From Thalassospira sp. ER-Se-21-Dark (lineage in GTDB: Bacteria > Pseudomonadota > Alphaproteobacteria > Rhodospirillales > Thalassospiraceae): a DNA stretch of 64,000 nt. The stretch's first letter is position 1, and every line of letters starts with the position of its first letter. The stretch is taken from contig NZ_VDEZ01000002.1 of NCBI RefSeq assembly GCF_017922435.1, positions 248,001-312,000 of the forward strand, in the 5' to 3' direction. Position numbers and translations under genes: made by a program. Of this stretch, positions 18,064-27,128 are shown in pieces. The notes beneath the pieces were generated by a model. It was not told the DNA's origin and did no database searches. It was given only the letters and a program-made list of their open reading frames with translations.

Positions 18064-19326
18064 ATGGCAGATCAACGTCCCCTTGATATGGACTATGTCC
18101 AAAGCCAGTTTCCAGCACTCGCCAATGGCTGGACCTTTTTTGACAATGCCGGCGGATCGCAAATCCTGACCAAGGCGCTCGATCGCATCAACAGCTTCCT
18201 GCTTGATCGCAATGTGCAGATTGGCGGCTCCTACGAAGTCTCCCAAAAGGCGGCAGAGGCATTGATGGACGCCCGCAAGGCCGCCGCCCAGTGGGTTAAT
18301 GCTTCGCGGCCCGAGGAAATCATTTTCGGCCCGTCAACCACGGTTTTGATGCAAAACCTTGCGCGCGCCATGCGCAGCCAGTTCAAACCGGGCGACGAGA
18401 TTGTCGTTACCATCGGCGATCATGAAAGCAATATCGGACCCTGGGTGGCGCTTGAGGAATTCGGCATCAATATCCGTTTCTGGGAACCCGATGTCAAAAC
18501 CGGCCGCCTGACCCTTGATGGTCTCAAGGCCGTGATGAGCGACAAGACCAAACTGGTCTGCGTCACCCATGTGTCGAACATCATTGGCGAAATCAATCCG
18601 ATCCGCGAATTTGCCGATTACGCCCATGCCAAGGGTGCCAAAATCTGCATCGATGCCGTCGCCTATGCCCCGCACCGTGCAGTGGATGTTAAGGCCTTTG
18701 ACGCCGACTATTATGTCTTTAGCCTCTATAAAACATACGGCCCGCATGGGGCGCTGATGTTTGGCAAATATGACCTGCTGCTCGAACTTGATACGCTTTA
18801 TCATTATTTCTACGGCAAGGACAAAGTCCCCGGAAAGCTTGAGCCCGGCAACCCCAGCTACGAAATCGCCTATTCCGTCTGCGGCATTGTCGAATATCTG
18901 GTCGAACTGGGTGAAAAGGCCATGGGAGACACGTCCGGGACCGGCAGCACGCGCGATAAAATCATTGCCGCCTATGACGCCATCACCACACAGGAAAACG
19001 ACCTCACCGAACGGTTGCTGCGTTATCTGCGTGGCCGCAATGATTGCGTCATCATCGGGCAGGACGATAACCGTGACGGCACGCGCATCCCGACCATTGC
19101 GTTTCGCTTTGATAACCGCAATGCCGAGGATATCTGCAAGGCGATTGACAAGGAAAACATCGCCATTCGCTTTGGCGATTTCCATTCACGCCGTCTGGTC
19201 GAATATATGGGCCTGTCTGATAATGCTGGCGTCGTGCGTGTTTCAATGGTGCACTACAACACGATTGATCAGGTGGACCGACTGACCGCGGCGTTTGACC
19301 GTCTGCTTGCGACGACCAATCAATAA
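18064..19326 (+). CDS. Class V aminotransferase (cysteine desulfurase-like)
   Basis: A 420-residue PLP enzyme of fold type I, class V. The PLP lysine is K223 in FSLYKTYGPHG, with the upstream Asp and His ligands in CIDAVAYAPHRAVD, and the N terminus has FFDNAGGSQ. It resembles the cysteine-desulfurase-like subfamily typified by a Vibrio protein rather than IscS or SufS. The true reaction is unknown. The ATG at 18064 has GGAGG nine bases upstream; the ATG three codons earlier overlaps that site. It lies between the importer and a dihydropyrimidinase gene in one operon, so it likely processes the imported compound or its hydrolysis product. Confidence 0.82.
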   Translation: MADQRPLDMDYVQSQFPALANGWTFFDNAGGSQILTKALDRINSFLLDRNVQIGGSYEVSQKAAEALMDARKAAAQWVNASRPEEIIFGPSTTVLMQNLARAMRSQFKPGDEIVVTIGDHESNIGPWVALEEFGINIRFWEPDVKTGRLTLDGLKAVMSDKTKLVCVTHVSNIIGEINPIREFADYAHAKGAKICIDAVAYAPHRAVDVKAFDADYYVFSLYKTYGPHGALMFGKYDLLLELDTLYHYFYGKDKVPGKLEPGNPSYEIAYSVCGIVEYLVELGEKAMGDTSGTGSTRDKIIAAYDAITTQENDLTERLLRYLRGRNDCVIIGQDDNRDGTRIPTIAFRFDNRNAEDICKAIDKENIAIRFGDFHSRRLVEYMGLSDNAGVVRVSMVHYNTIDQVDRLTAAFDRLLATTNQ

Positions 19327-19344
19327 GGGGGCAGGGGCCACATC

Positions 19345-20760
19345 ATGCAGTTTGACCGCATCATCAAAAACGGCACCATCGTCACCGCCAGCGACACCTA
19401 TGTTGCTGATCTTGGCATCACTGATGGCAAGATTGCCGCCATCGCGAGCGCCCTTGATGGTGCGGACGACATTGTCGATGCCACCGGGCTTTATGTCATG
19501 CCCGGCGGGATCGACAGCCACGTCCATATTGATCAGCCATCCGGCGACGGCATCGTCATGGCCGATGATTTCGAAAGCGGCACGCGATCAGCCGCCATTG
19601 GTGGCAATACCTCGATCCTCGCATTCTGCATGCAGGAAAAGGGCGACAGCCTGCGGCATTCGCTTGATGTCTATCACGCCAAGGCGGACGGCAAATGCCA
19701 TATTGATGTGGCTTTTCATATGATCGTCACCGACCCGACACCTTCTGTGCTGGGTCAGGAGCTCCCGGCCCTGGTCGAGGATGGCTATACATCCTTCAAG
19801 GTTTTCATGACCTATGAAAACCTGCGTCTGCGCGATGATGAAATTCTTGAAACGCTCAGTGCCGCCAAAAACACCGGCGCGCTGGTGCTGGTCCATTGCG
19901 AAAACGAAGACGCCATTCGCTTCCTGATCGGGCAGCACGAAGCAGCCGGCGAGTTTTCCGCCAAATCCCACGCCACAACCCGCCCGATTGCGGCCGAACG
20001 CGAAGCCACCCATCGCGCATTGTCACTGGCTGAAATCGTCGATACCCCGATTGTCATCGTCCATGTGTCGAACCAGCAGGCGATGGAAGAAATCGAACGC
20101 GCACGCGTACGCGGTTCCAAGATCGTCGGCGAAACCTGCCCGCAATATCTCATGCTGACCGCCGATGATCTGGATCAGGAAGAACTCGAAGGGGCAAAAT
20201 TCGTCTGCTCGCCGCCGCCGCGCGACAAGGAAAGTCAGGACGCCTGTTGGGATGGTCTGGAACGCGGCGTGTTTGACCTGTTCTCATCCGATCATTGCCC
20301 GTTCCGCTTTAACGACCCGGAAGGCAAGCTCAATGATAAGGGCAAGAAAAGCTTCCGCTGGATCCCCAATGGCATCCCCGGTGTGGCAACCCGCCTGCCG
20401 ATCCTGTTTTCCGAAGGCGTGCAAAAGGGCCGCATCGACCTCAACCGCTTTGTCGCACTCACCGCGACCAACCACGCCAAGCTTTACGGCATGTACCCGC
20501 AAAAGGGCACAATCGCCATTGGCTCGGACGCCGACCTCGCACTTTGGGACCCCAATAAAACCGTCACCATCACCAACGACATCCTGCAACAGGGCTGCGA
20601 CTACAGCCCTTATGAAGGCCTCACCGTCAAAGGCTGGCCCGTCCACACCATCGTGCGCGGCAAAACCGTGGTGAAGGACGGCGAAGTGATCGGGCAAAAG
20701 GGCGACGGCAAATATTTGCCACGGCAGAAATCAAATCTGGTGACGTCAAAGCCAGTCTGA
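19345..20760 (+). CDS. Dihydropyrimidinase / D-hydantoinase family hydrolase
   Basis: A 471-residue cyclic amidohydrolase. Metal ligands are H59 and H61 in GGIDSHVHID. The carboxylated lysine is K152 in YTSFKVFMTYEN. Later ligands are in LVLVHCENED and IVIVHVSNQ, and the catalytic Asp is in FSSDHCPF. Family members open six-membered dihydropyrimidine or five-membered hydantoin rings to N-carbamoyl amino acids. No carbamoylase gene follows, so the carbamoyl product would have to be handled by an enzyme encoded elsewhere. It is last in the operon before a terminator. Confidence 0.9.
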   Translation: MQFDRIIKNGTIVTASDTYVADLGITDGKIAAIASALDGADDIVDATGLYVMPGGIDSHVHIDQPSGDGIVMADDFESGTRSAAIGGNTSILAFCMQEKGDSLRHSLDVYHAKADGKCHIDVAFHMIVTDPTPSVLGQELPALVEDGYTSFKVFMTYENLRLRDDEILETLSAAKNTGALVLVHCENEDAIRFLIGQHEAAGEFSAKSHATTRPIAAEREATHRALSLAEIVDTPIVIVHVSNQQAMEEIERARVRGSKIVGETCPQYLMLTADDLDQEELEGAKFVCSPPPRDKESQDACWDGLERGVFDLFSSDHCPFRFNDPEGKLNDKGKKSFRWIPNGIPGVATRLPILFSEGVQKGRIDLNRFVALTATNHAKLYGMYPQKGTIAIGSDADLALWDPNKTVTITNDILQQGCDYSPYEGLTVKGWPVHTIVRGKTVVKDGEVIGQKGDGKYLPRQKSNLVTSKPV

Positions 20761-20790
20761 TCAGACCGGCACAACCTGCCGCCACCCCAC

Positions 20791-20820
20791 ACTGTCATTC
20801 CCACATATTCGGGAATCTCG
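20791..20820. repeat. Short palindromic repeat (REP-like)
   Basis: TGTCATTCCC...GGGAATCTCG with arms ATTCCC/GGGAAT. A better-preserved relative with the same CATTCCC/GGGAAT core lies at 48325-48350 in the opposite orientation. Such extragenic palindromes are dispersed through many proteobacterial genomes. Confidence 0.55.
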
Positions 20821-20840
20821 AGCCTCACCGGTCAAAATCG

Positions 20841-20880
20841 AAAGGCAGCGTCTGTAATTGGCGTTGCCTTTTGGTCTTTT
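20841..20880 (+). terminator. Terminator of the dihydropyrimidinase operon
   Basis: AAAGGCAGCG (20841-20850) pairs with CGTTGCCTTT (20862-20871), with one G-T pair, followed by TGGTCTTTT. The rest of the interval to 21186 holds no recognisable gene. It is AT-rich and presumably contains the promoter of the restriction-modification cassette. Confidence 0.75.
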
Positions 20881-21186
20881 CGGCAAATAAAGATGCGGCC
20901 TTATATTTAACGCCGTGATGTAAAATGCGGTCTAAAATGACCTGTTAATACTTAATTTCCCGCCGCTATTACTGCCAAGGTGCGGGTTGTGCAACGGACT
21001 AAAAAGTAGACAGTCCCCTTTTTAGTCGTATACCTCAATCTTTAGTATGCTCTTTCAATGACAGATCGGAAACAGGCCAGAACCTACTGAACGCCCTGTC
21101 ATGCTCGCCAAAGCATTTGTGATACTCAACAAGAAATTGAGTAGCGGAAGTAAAGGACATGGACGTTACGCCAATGTGGAGCCATA

Positions 21187-21402
21187 ATGGCTCCCATGAA
21201 AACAAACCACCAAGAATCTCAGAACCAGTGTTTACAGCGCAGCAATCTCCCCCTATCAGCGGAGGCTTTGGTTGCCATCGATTCTGAGTGTGCGCTCCGC
21301 GTGGGCAACGTGTCGCGCAGCACCTGGATAGTTGAAGCCATTCAGGAGAGGTTGGGCCGTCTAAAATTATCGGAAAGTAGCCGTATCAAGAGGAATGGAT
21401 GA
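21187..21402 (+). CDS. Small ribbon-helix-helix-like protein, likely R-M controller
   Basis: A 71-residue protein that overlaps the methyltransferase start by four bases (ATGA). The core LPLSAEALVAIDSECALRVGNVSRSTWIVEAIQERL has the spacing of an Arc/CopG-like fold: a short strand, then two helices with an N-capping turn. An internal ATG three codons in (21196) could be the true start. It is probably a DNA-binding autoregulator of the cassette, as small controller proteins often precede methyltransferase genes. No homolog is recognised with certainty. Confidence 0.55.
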   Translation: MAPMKTNHQESQNQCLQRSNLPLSAEALVAIDSECALRVGNVSRSTWIVEAIQERLGRLKLSESSRIKRNG

Positions 21403-22553
21403 ACAGTTTCTACGAGTTCTTTGCCGGAGGCGGCATGGCCCGGGCAGGGCTAAGTAATGACTGGGAGTGTCTGTTCGCCAACGACTTCGATCCCAAGAAA
21501 GCAGCCAGTTATGCCCTTAACTGGGGGAGAGACCACCTCCATGTGGGCGACGTCGCCGAGCTAACCACAGATGATCTCCCTGGCCGTCCTGATCTCGCCT
21601 GGGCTTCATTTCCGTGCCAAGATTTGTCATTGGCAGGCGGAGGAGCTGGACTTAAAGGTGATCGTTCTAGCACCTTCTGGCCGTTCTGGAAGCTCATGAC
21701 GCGTCTCGAAGAGGAGGATCGCGCACCTCATTTAATCGTTCTTGAAAACGTTTGCGGGGCGCTCAGCTCTCATGGCGGGAAGGATTTTGCCGCAATCTGT
21801 TCAGCTCTCTCTCGGGGGGGGTATCGTGTTGGCGCTCTGGTGATGAATGCGGTCCACTTTGTTCCTCAATCGCGCCCACGCCTTTTTATCATCGCTGCTA
21901 GAAAGGCATCTGTTACTTTGCCCGATGAACTTCTTGCTGAGAGCCCGGGAGATACATGGCATTCCTCTGCACTAGTCGGAGCATTCGGCAAGCTCTCTCA
22001 AAGGTCACAAAAGTCTTGGGCATGGTGGAACCTTCCTTCCCCTGTACTACGGACTTCGATCTTTGCTGACTTGGTTGAAGATAAGCCATTAGGGGTCAAA
22101 TGGCACACAGCCGCTGATACCAAGCGCCTGCTCGGCATGATGAGCCCCGTCAACTTAGCGAAAGTGGAAACAGCTAAAAACGCCGGACGGCGAATGGTAG
22201 GCACCATATATAGGCGCACTCGGGCCGACGGACCGAACGGTGAAAAGATGCAGCGCGCCGAAGTCCGTTTCGACGATGTGGCCGGATGCCTTCGCACGCC
22301 GAGCGGTGGCTCTAGCCGCCAAACTATTATAGTTGTGGACGGGAAACGCGTTCGCTCACGACTGCTATCTCCACGTGAAGCCGCTCGCCTAATGGGGCTA
22401 CCGGATAAATACCAACTGCCAAAGAATTACAATGAGGCCTACCATCTCGCTGGTGACGGGGTAGTAGTGCCAGTGGTGCGCTTCCTTGCAGAGCATCTTC
22501 TTGAACCATTGCTTGCAGCTGTGCGTGATGAGAAGAAAAAGGCAGCAGCATAA
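21399..22553 (+). CDS. DNA (cytosine-5) methyltransferase
   Basis: A 384-residue C5 methyltransferase. Motif I is FYEFFAGGGMARAGL (SAM binding), motif IV is SFPCQDLSL with nucleophile C73, motif VI is LENV, and motif VIII is in QSRPRLFIIAA. The C-terminal part has LSPREAARLMGLPDKY and the GDGV-type motif X (LAGDGVVVPVV). It modifies cytosine at an unknown recognition site and protects the host from the partner nuclease presumed to be encoded just downstream. The gene is AT-richer than the flanking operons, consistent with transfer. Confidence 0.92.
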   Translation: MNSFYEFFAGGGMARAGLSNDWECLFANDFDPKKAASYALNWGRDHLHVGDVAELTTDDLPGRPDLAWASFPCQDLSLAGGGAGLKGDRSSTFWPFWKLMTRLEEEDRAPHLIVLENVCGALSSHGGKDFAAICSALSRGGYRVGALVMNAVHFVPQSRPRLFIIAARKASVTLPDELLAESPGDTWHSSALVGAFGKLSQRSQKSWAWWNLPSPVLRTSIFADLVEDKPLGVKWHTAADTKRLLGMMSPVNLAKVETAKNAGRRMVGTIYRRTRADGPNGEKMQRAEVRFDDVAGCLRTPSGGSSRQTIIVVDGKRVRSRLLSPREAARLMGLPDKYQLPKNYNEAYHLAGDGVVVPVVRFLAEHLLEPLLAAVRDEKKKAAA

Positions 22554-22554
22554 A

Positions 22555-23490
22555 ATGGATGATGATTTGAAAGAAGCGTTAATAGCATTTAACAAAGAGC
22601 GCAAGTTCACCCGTAAAGGCCCACTTTGTGTCGCACTTGTCTTAACCCAGCACGCCCGCAAAATGGGACTGCCTCTCGATCCCGATAAACTGCTAACTGA
22701 AAAGGGAGGCCAAGTGCTTGGCCTGGGCAAAGGGGCGGTACAAGCAGTTCTCAAACGGCATGATATTACTCGAGTACTTGCAGCAGAAGGCGGTCGTACT
22801 AGTCGAGGAAGTATCGACAATATGCGCGAATATGTCGCCTTCCTTAATGCACAGGCCGAAATGAACCAGGTCGATCTCGATGCGGTAGAGGCCTTTTGGA
22901 TTCAACGTGTTCATGAATTCTTTTCGGCCAAGCCATTTAAGATACGCCTTGATGCCTCGCGCAGCTTGCGCACTTTGGTTCGTGACATGCTTGTTCAGGC
23001 TGAGGAACGACAGCGCAATGCACCAGGTATGCAGTATGCCGGGGCGGTGCTACAGCATTTGGTAGGAGCCAAGCTTGATTGCGCTCTTGGAGTTGGCAAC
23101 TTTGAGCACAACAGCTTTTCTACTTCGGACGCACAATCAGGGCGCGCCGGTGATTTCTTTATTGGAGATGTAGCCTTGCACGTTACAACCGCTCCAGGTG
23201 AAGCAGTTATCGGTCGGTGCCGCGACAATATAGATGACGGTCACCGACCGATTATTGTCACCACATCGCGAGGCCTTTCAGCCGCCGAAGTCTTGGCTGA
23301 GAATGCTGGGCTAGGTGATCGCATAGACGTATTCGAGGTCGAGCAGTTCGTAGCTCTCAACTTGTACGAACTGGGCAAGTTCGCAGCCGAAGGGCGACGC
23401 ACAGCGGTCGGGGACGTGGTAACCCGGTATAATGAAATTATCGAAAATTTCGAAACCGATCCAAGCTTGAAAATCGAATTTAAGCAATAA
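22555..23490 (+). CDS. DUF4928 family protein, putative restriction endonuclease
   Basis: A 311-residue protein beginning MDDDLKEALIAFNKERKFTRKG, one base after the methyltransferase stop. The family (DUF4928, recognised with moderate confidence) is found beside C5 methyltransferases. The second half has GDFFIGDVALHVTTAPGEAVIGRC, a plausible PD-(D/E)XK-like core with acidic residues on adjacent strands, after an N-terminal helical part. The genetic context makes it the likely endonuclease of a type II system; cleavage specificity cannot be read from sequence. Confidence 0.65.
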   Translation: MDDDLKEALIAFNKERKFTRKGPLCVALVLTQHARKMGLPLDPDKLLTEKGGQVLGLGKGAVQAVLKRHDITRVLAAEGGRTSRGSIDNMREYVAFLNAQAEMNQVDLDAVEAFWIQRVHEFFSAKPFKIRLDASRSLRTLVRDMLVQAEERQRNAPGMQYAGAVLQHLVGAKLDCALGVGNFEHNSFSTSDAQSGRAGDFFIGDVALHVTTAPGEAVIGRCRDNIDDGHRPIIVTTSRGLSAAEVLAENAGLGDRIDVFEVEQFVALNLYELGKFAAEGRRTAVGDVVTRYNEIIENFETDPSLKIEFKQ

Positions 23491-23498
23491 GTTCCAAT

Positions 23499-23648
23499 TG
23501 GCATGAATGGCCGGTGACCAGCATGTTCTTAAGCCCCGTCGCGTTCACCTTCTTTCTCCAGTGGAGCTCATAGAGCTCGCGCGAGGTTTCCTGATAGCGG
23601 GTTTCGTGCCATAGATACCGGCTATGCCGCAGCAGTCGGTTTCATGTG
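23499..23648 (-). pseudogene. Decayed 3' fragment of a YdiJ-like oxidase gene
   Basis: About 150 bases match, at roughly 80 percent by eye, the region 24084-24235 of the intact FAD/Fe-S oxidase gene. In translation it shows CCGIAGIYG, then YQETSRELYEL and KNMLVTGHSC, matching CCGMAGVYG, HQETSRELYDL and ANMLVTGYSC of the intact protein. A one-base deletion breaks the frame. It lies directly after the restriction-modification cassette, so it may be a displaced native gene end or a hitch-hiking flank. The remaining bases to 23690 show nothing. Confidence 0.75.
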
Positions 23649-23690
23649 GGCAAACAGGTGCCTGAGTTCGAAACTTAGCTACTACGCAGA

Positions 23691-24002
23691 TCACTCGACA
23701 ACCAGATCAAACACCACCAACCCGGCGACACCACCCTCCAGCAGCCCAACCAACTGCCCGCCCAAGGCCTTGTGCTCTGGATGTTCCAGATAGGCGTCGC
23801 GTGCTGCGGCATCCTCAAAATCAATTGAAAATCCGTGCCGGAAGCCTTGTTCCAGCCCCTCCGGGCTGACCGAGACGCCGCCATCAAAGCCGCGCATGCC
23901 GGGGATGTGGTTTTGCAGGTCCGCCAGCTTGGCAAACAGGCTGTCGATTTCGCCCTGTGCGATGTCGGCGCGGAATTTGGTCAGAACGATGTGGCGGATC
24001 AT
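23691..24002 (-). CDS. Dabb-family stress-responsive A/B barrel protein
   Basis: A 103-residue single-domain protein starting MIRHIVLTKFRADIAQGEI, the usual Dabb opening (strand with H and K/F), with a typical YLEHPEHKALG motif. These small ferredoxin-fold dimers occur beside diverse enzymes and bind or modify small molecules; the role here is unknown. It follows the FAD/Fe-S oxidase gene by eight bases in the same direction and is probably co-transcribed. Confidence 0.85.
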   Translation of the reverse strand: MIRHIVLTKFRADIAQGEIDSLFAKLADLQNHIPGMRGFDGGVSVSPEGLEQGFRHGFSIDFEDAAARDAYLEHPEHKALGGQLVGLLEGGVAGLVVFDLVVE

Positions 24003-24010
24003 GGGGGCTC

Positions 24011-27000
24011 CTATGCGACAAGTTTGGCGAGATATTGCACGGGATGCTGCGGCTTGACCCCTTCATAGCGGCTCACCTGACAACGGCATGAATAGCCGGT
24101 CACCAGCATGTTTGCGGCACCCGTCGCATCGACCTTCTTTTTCCAACTCAGGTCATACAACTCGCGCGAGGTTTCCTGGTGGCGGGTTTCGTGGCCATAG
24201 ACACCGGCCATGCCGCAACAGCCGGTTTTTTCCGTGGTCAATTTAAGCCCGAACGCGTCAAAGATCTTCTGCCATTTCACGCCGACATCGGGCAGGGACG
24301 TCTTTTCCGTGCAATGGGGGAACAGGCTTGCCGGGGTTTCCGTGGTGCCCATGTTAACGCCGTTATCAAGTTTCGGCGGGGTCAGGCGGCCGTGTTCGAT
24401 CTCGTCCGCCAGCCATTCATGGAACAGATGGATGCGATAGTCCGGGCGGTTTGAAAGGCGCTGGGCGTATTCCTGCCGGTAGGTGAGCGTCACGCTGGCC
24501 TCGATCCCGATCATCGCAACACCGGATTTGGCGATTTTGCCCAGCACGATGTCATTTTGCTTCGCCTGATAATCAAAGCGTTTGAGGAACCCCTTCACAT
24601 GCATCGCCTTGCCATTGGGGCGATAGGGCGGCACGAAAACGCGATAGCCGATATGCTGCAACAGGTCGACATGGGCCAGCACCACGTCGGTGTCGTAATG
24701 CGTGGTAAAGCAATCCTGTACAAGGATCACCGACTTGGCCTTTTCATCAGCACTTAGGCCATCCAGTTCCGCCTGCTTGAACTTGCCAATGCCGCGTTGA
24801 CGCAGGCCGGATTTGAGGCTCTGGCGATGGAGTTTTGGCAAATCGGTCAGGCCGATGAAGCGTTTGAAAATCCATGGCATCGGCGGGATGGATTGCAGCG
24901 CGTTAAACAGGCCCGGTGCAGTTGCCAGAAGCGGGGCGATATTTTCCAGCTTGGCAATCACGTAATCCTTGATCGGGCGTTTGTATCGGGTGTGATAGGT
25001 CTCCAGAAACCGGGATTTCATTTCCGGGATATCGACCTTGACCGGGCATTGCCCCGCGCACGCCTTACACGACAGGCAACCGGCCATTGCCTCATAGACA
25101 TCATGGGAAAAATCCCGGCCATTAATCACGGCCAGATCCTTGTTCATCGGATCGGTGCCGACCGAAAGTTGGCGGATCCATTCACGGATCATCCCGGCCC
25201 GGCCCTTGGGCGAATGGACGCGCGATCGCGTGACCTTATAGGACGGGCACATGGCATCCATCAGATCCCAGTTAAAGCACGCCCCGTTGCCATTACATCG
25301 CGTCGCGTTCAGGTATTCATCACGCAGCGCATCCTCGATCTGGCGGTCAAACTGGCCGCGCATCGGGGCTTCGTCAATTGCCGTTATGGGCGTGTTTTTG
25401 GAATAGGGCGAGGCGATCTTGCCGGGGTTAAGCTGCCCTTCGGGATCAAAGGCCTCCTTGATGCGGCGCAGGCTGTCATAAAGCTCCGGCCCGAAATAGA
25501 TCGGGCTGTATTCGCCGCGGAAACCCTTGCCATGCTCGCCCCAGATCAGGCCGTTATAGCGTTTGGTGAGGTCGGCCACCGCGTCCGAAACACGCCGGAT
25601 GCGGGCCTCGTCCTCTTCATCCATCATGTCAAGCAGCGGGCGGACATGCAAACACCCGACATCGACATGGCCAAACATGCCGTAATCAAGCCCCTCGGCA
25701 TCCAGCAATGCCCGGAACTCGGCAATGAAATCGGCAAGGTTTTCGGGTGGAACGGCCGTATCTTCGACAAACGGGGTGGCGCGGCGTTTGCCCTCAAGGT
25801 TCCCCAGAAGCCCCACCGATTTCGCACGGATCGACCAGATGGCGGCGATCTGGCCCGGATCGGTCGCCTGCACAAAGCCGATCGGCGCAAACTCTTCCGT
25901 CGGGTTGGCCTCAAGATAGGATTTGAGTTCTGCCTGCTTGGCGCTAACCTCGGCCTCCGTCTCGCCAACGAACTCGACCACGTTAAAGCCGCGCGTGGGG
26001 GTGTTGCTGTTTTCCGTGCCGAGAAGCTTGCCCAGCATGTGCCAGCTTTCATCCTGCCGGGCCAGTTTCATGACCTTGTCATCGATGCTTTCAATCGCCA
26101 CCGGATCAAACTGCACCAGGGTTTTGACGTGGCGCAACGCTGAATCAAAGCTGTCATAGCGGACAACCGTGACGGCCTTGTGCTTGGGCAACGGAATAAC
26201 GCGGAAGGTAATTTCCTTGACCATGCCAAGGCTGCCCTCGGCCCCGGCAATCAGAAACGACAGGTTCATGTCCCCGGTATCCGAAACCGCTTCCTTCAGG
26301 TTATAGCCCGTAAGTCCCCGGTTCATTTCCGGGAAGGTGGCTTTGATCTGATCGCGCCGGGGTGCGATTTCGTCATGGACCTTTTTATAAAGCTGCCCAA
26401 CCCGGTCCGGGCGGGCCATGGTGTCCTTGGCCTCAGTCGCGCTCATGGCACGGGTATTGAAATCCGTGCCATCGATCAGAACCGTGGTCATGTCATGGAT
26501 GTAGTGGCTGGTTTTGCCATAAATCCGCGATCCCTTGCCGGAGCTATCCGATCCGATCATGCCGCCCACGGTGGCGCGGCTCGCGGTCGAAACCGCCGGC
26601 GGGAAGAAATAGCCATGTGGTTTCAGCCAGGCATTCAACTGATCAAGCACCACACCGGGCTCGACATGCACAAGACCGCGTTCCGCGTCAAAGCCAAGGA
26701 TGTTGTTGAGGTGTTTGGAGGTATCGAGAATGATGGTGTTATTAAGCGACTGGCCATTGGTGCCGGTCCCGCCACCCCGCGGGGTGATTTTGACCTCGGA
26801 AAATTTCTCGCGCCCCGCAAGCTCCATCACGACATTGATGTCACCCCGCGTCTTGGGCTGCAGGACTGCGGTCGGCATCACCTGATAAACGCTGTTGTCG
26901 GTGGCATGGATCAAACGCGTCGGGAAATCGGCATGGATTTCGCCCTCAAACTTGCCCTCGGCCTCCAGCGTTTTCAGAAACCCCAGCGTCAAACTGTCCA

Positions 27001-27094
27001 GCGACCGATCCGGGGTCAGGGCTGGCAATTTCGTGATCACGCTCTTGTTCGACGCATTCGTAACCGGGGTGGTTGCCGGGGCAGGGACGGACAT
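24011..27094 (-). CDS. FAD-binding and Fe-S oxidoreductase (YdiJ-like D-2-hydroxyacid dehydrogenase)
   Basis: A 1027-residue fusion, close to the length of E. coli YdiJ. Domain 1 is an FAD-binding PCMH fold (residues 55-290: ITPRGGGTGTNGQSLNN). Domain 2 is the FAD-oxidase C-terminal domain (to about 570). An iron-sulphur segment follows, with CNGNGACFNWDLMDAMCPSY and CLSCKACAGQCPVK, and then a CCG domain with TGCCGMAGVYGHE. Relatives oxidise D-2-hydroxy acids such as D-2-hydroxyglutarate or D-lactate and pass electrons to quinone. It has a palindromic operator in front, and a decayed partial copy of its end lies at 23499-23648. Confidence 0.9.
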   Translation of the reverse strand: MSVPAPATTPVTNASNKSVITKLPALTPDRSLDSLTLGFLKTLEAEGKFEGEIHADFPTRLIHATDNSVYQVMPTAVLQPKTRGDINVVMELAGREKFSEVKITPRGGGTGTNGQSLNNTIILDTSKHLNNILGFDAERGLVHVEPGVVLDQLNAWLKPHGYFFPPAVSTASRATVGGMIGSDSSGKGSRIYGKTSHYIHDMTTVLIDGTDFNTRAMSATEAKDTMARPDRVGQLYKKVHDEIAPRRDQIKATFPEMNRGLTGYNLKEAVSDTGDMNLSFLIAGAEGSLGMVKEITFRVIPLPKHKAVTVVRYDSFDSALRHVKTLVQFDPVAIESIDDKVMKLARQDESWHMLGKLLGTENSNTPTRGFNVVEFVGETEAEVSAKQAELKSYLEANPTEEFAPIGFVQATDPGQIAAIWSIRAKSVGLLGNLEGKRRATPFVEDTAVPPENLADFIAEFRALLDAEGLDYGMFGHVDVGCLHVRPLLDMMDEEDEARIRRVSDAVADLTKRYNGLIWGEHGKGFRGEYSPIYFGPELYDSLRRIKEAFDPEGQLNPGKIASPYSKNTPITAIDEAPMRGQFDRQIEDALRDEYLNATRCNGNGACFNWDLMDAMCPSYKVTRSRVHSPKGRAGMIREWIRQLSVGTDPMNKDLAVINGRDFSHDVYEAMAGCLSCKACAGQCPVKVDIPEMKSRFLETYHTRYKRPIKDYVIAKLENIAPLLATAPGLFNALQSIPPMPWIFKRFIGLTDLPKLHRQSLKSGLRQRGIGKFKQAELDGLSADEKAKSVILVQDCFTTHYDTDVVLAHVDLLQHIGYRVFVPPYRPNGKAMHVKGFLKRFDYQAKQNDIVLGKIAKSGVAMIGIEASVTLTYRQEYAQRLSNRPDYRIHLFHEWLADEIEHGRLTPPKLDNGVNMGTTETPASLFPHCTEKTSLPDVGVKWQKIFDAFGLKLTTEKTGCCGMAGVYGHETRHQETSRELYDLSWKKKVDATGAANMLVTGYSCRCQVSRYEGVKPQHPVQYLAKLVA

Positions 27095-27113
27095 CAGGCT
27101 CTCTCAATACTCG

Positions 27114-27128
27114 TATGATAATATCATA
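27114..27128. promoter_or_regulatory. Palindromic operator upstream of the oxidase gene
   Basis: TATGATA-A-TATCATA is a perfect 15-base palindrome about 20 bases before the start codon of the minus-strand oxidase gene, so a repressor there would block initiation. GntR-type regulators bind sites of this kind; no candidate gene is adjacent. Confidence 0.55.
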
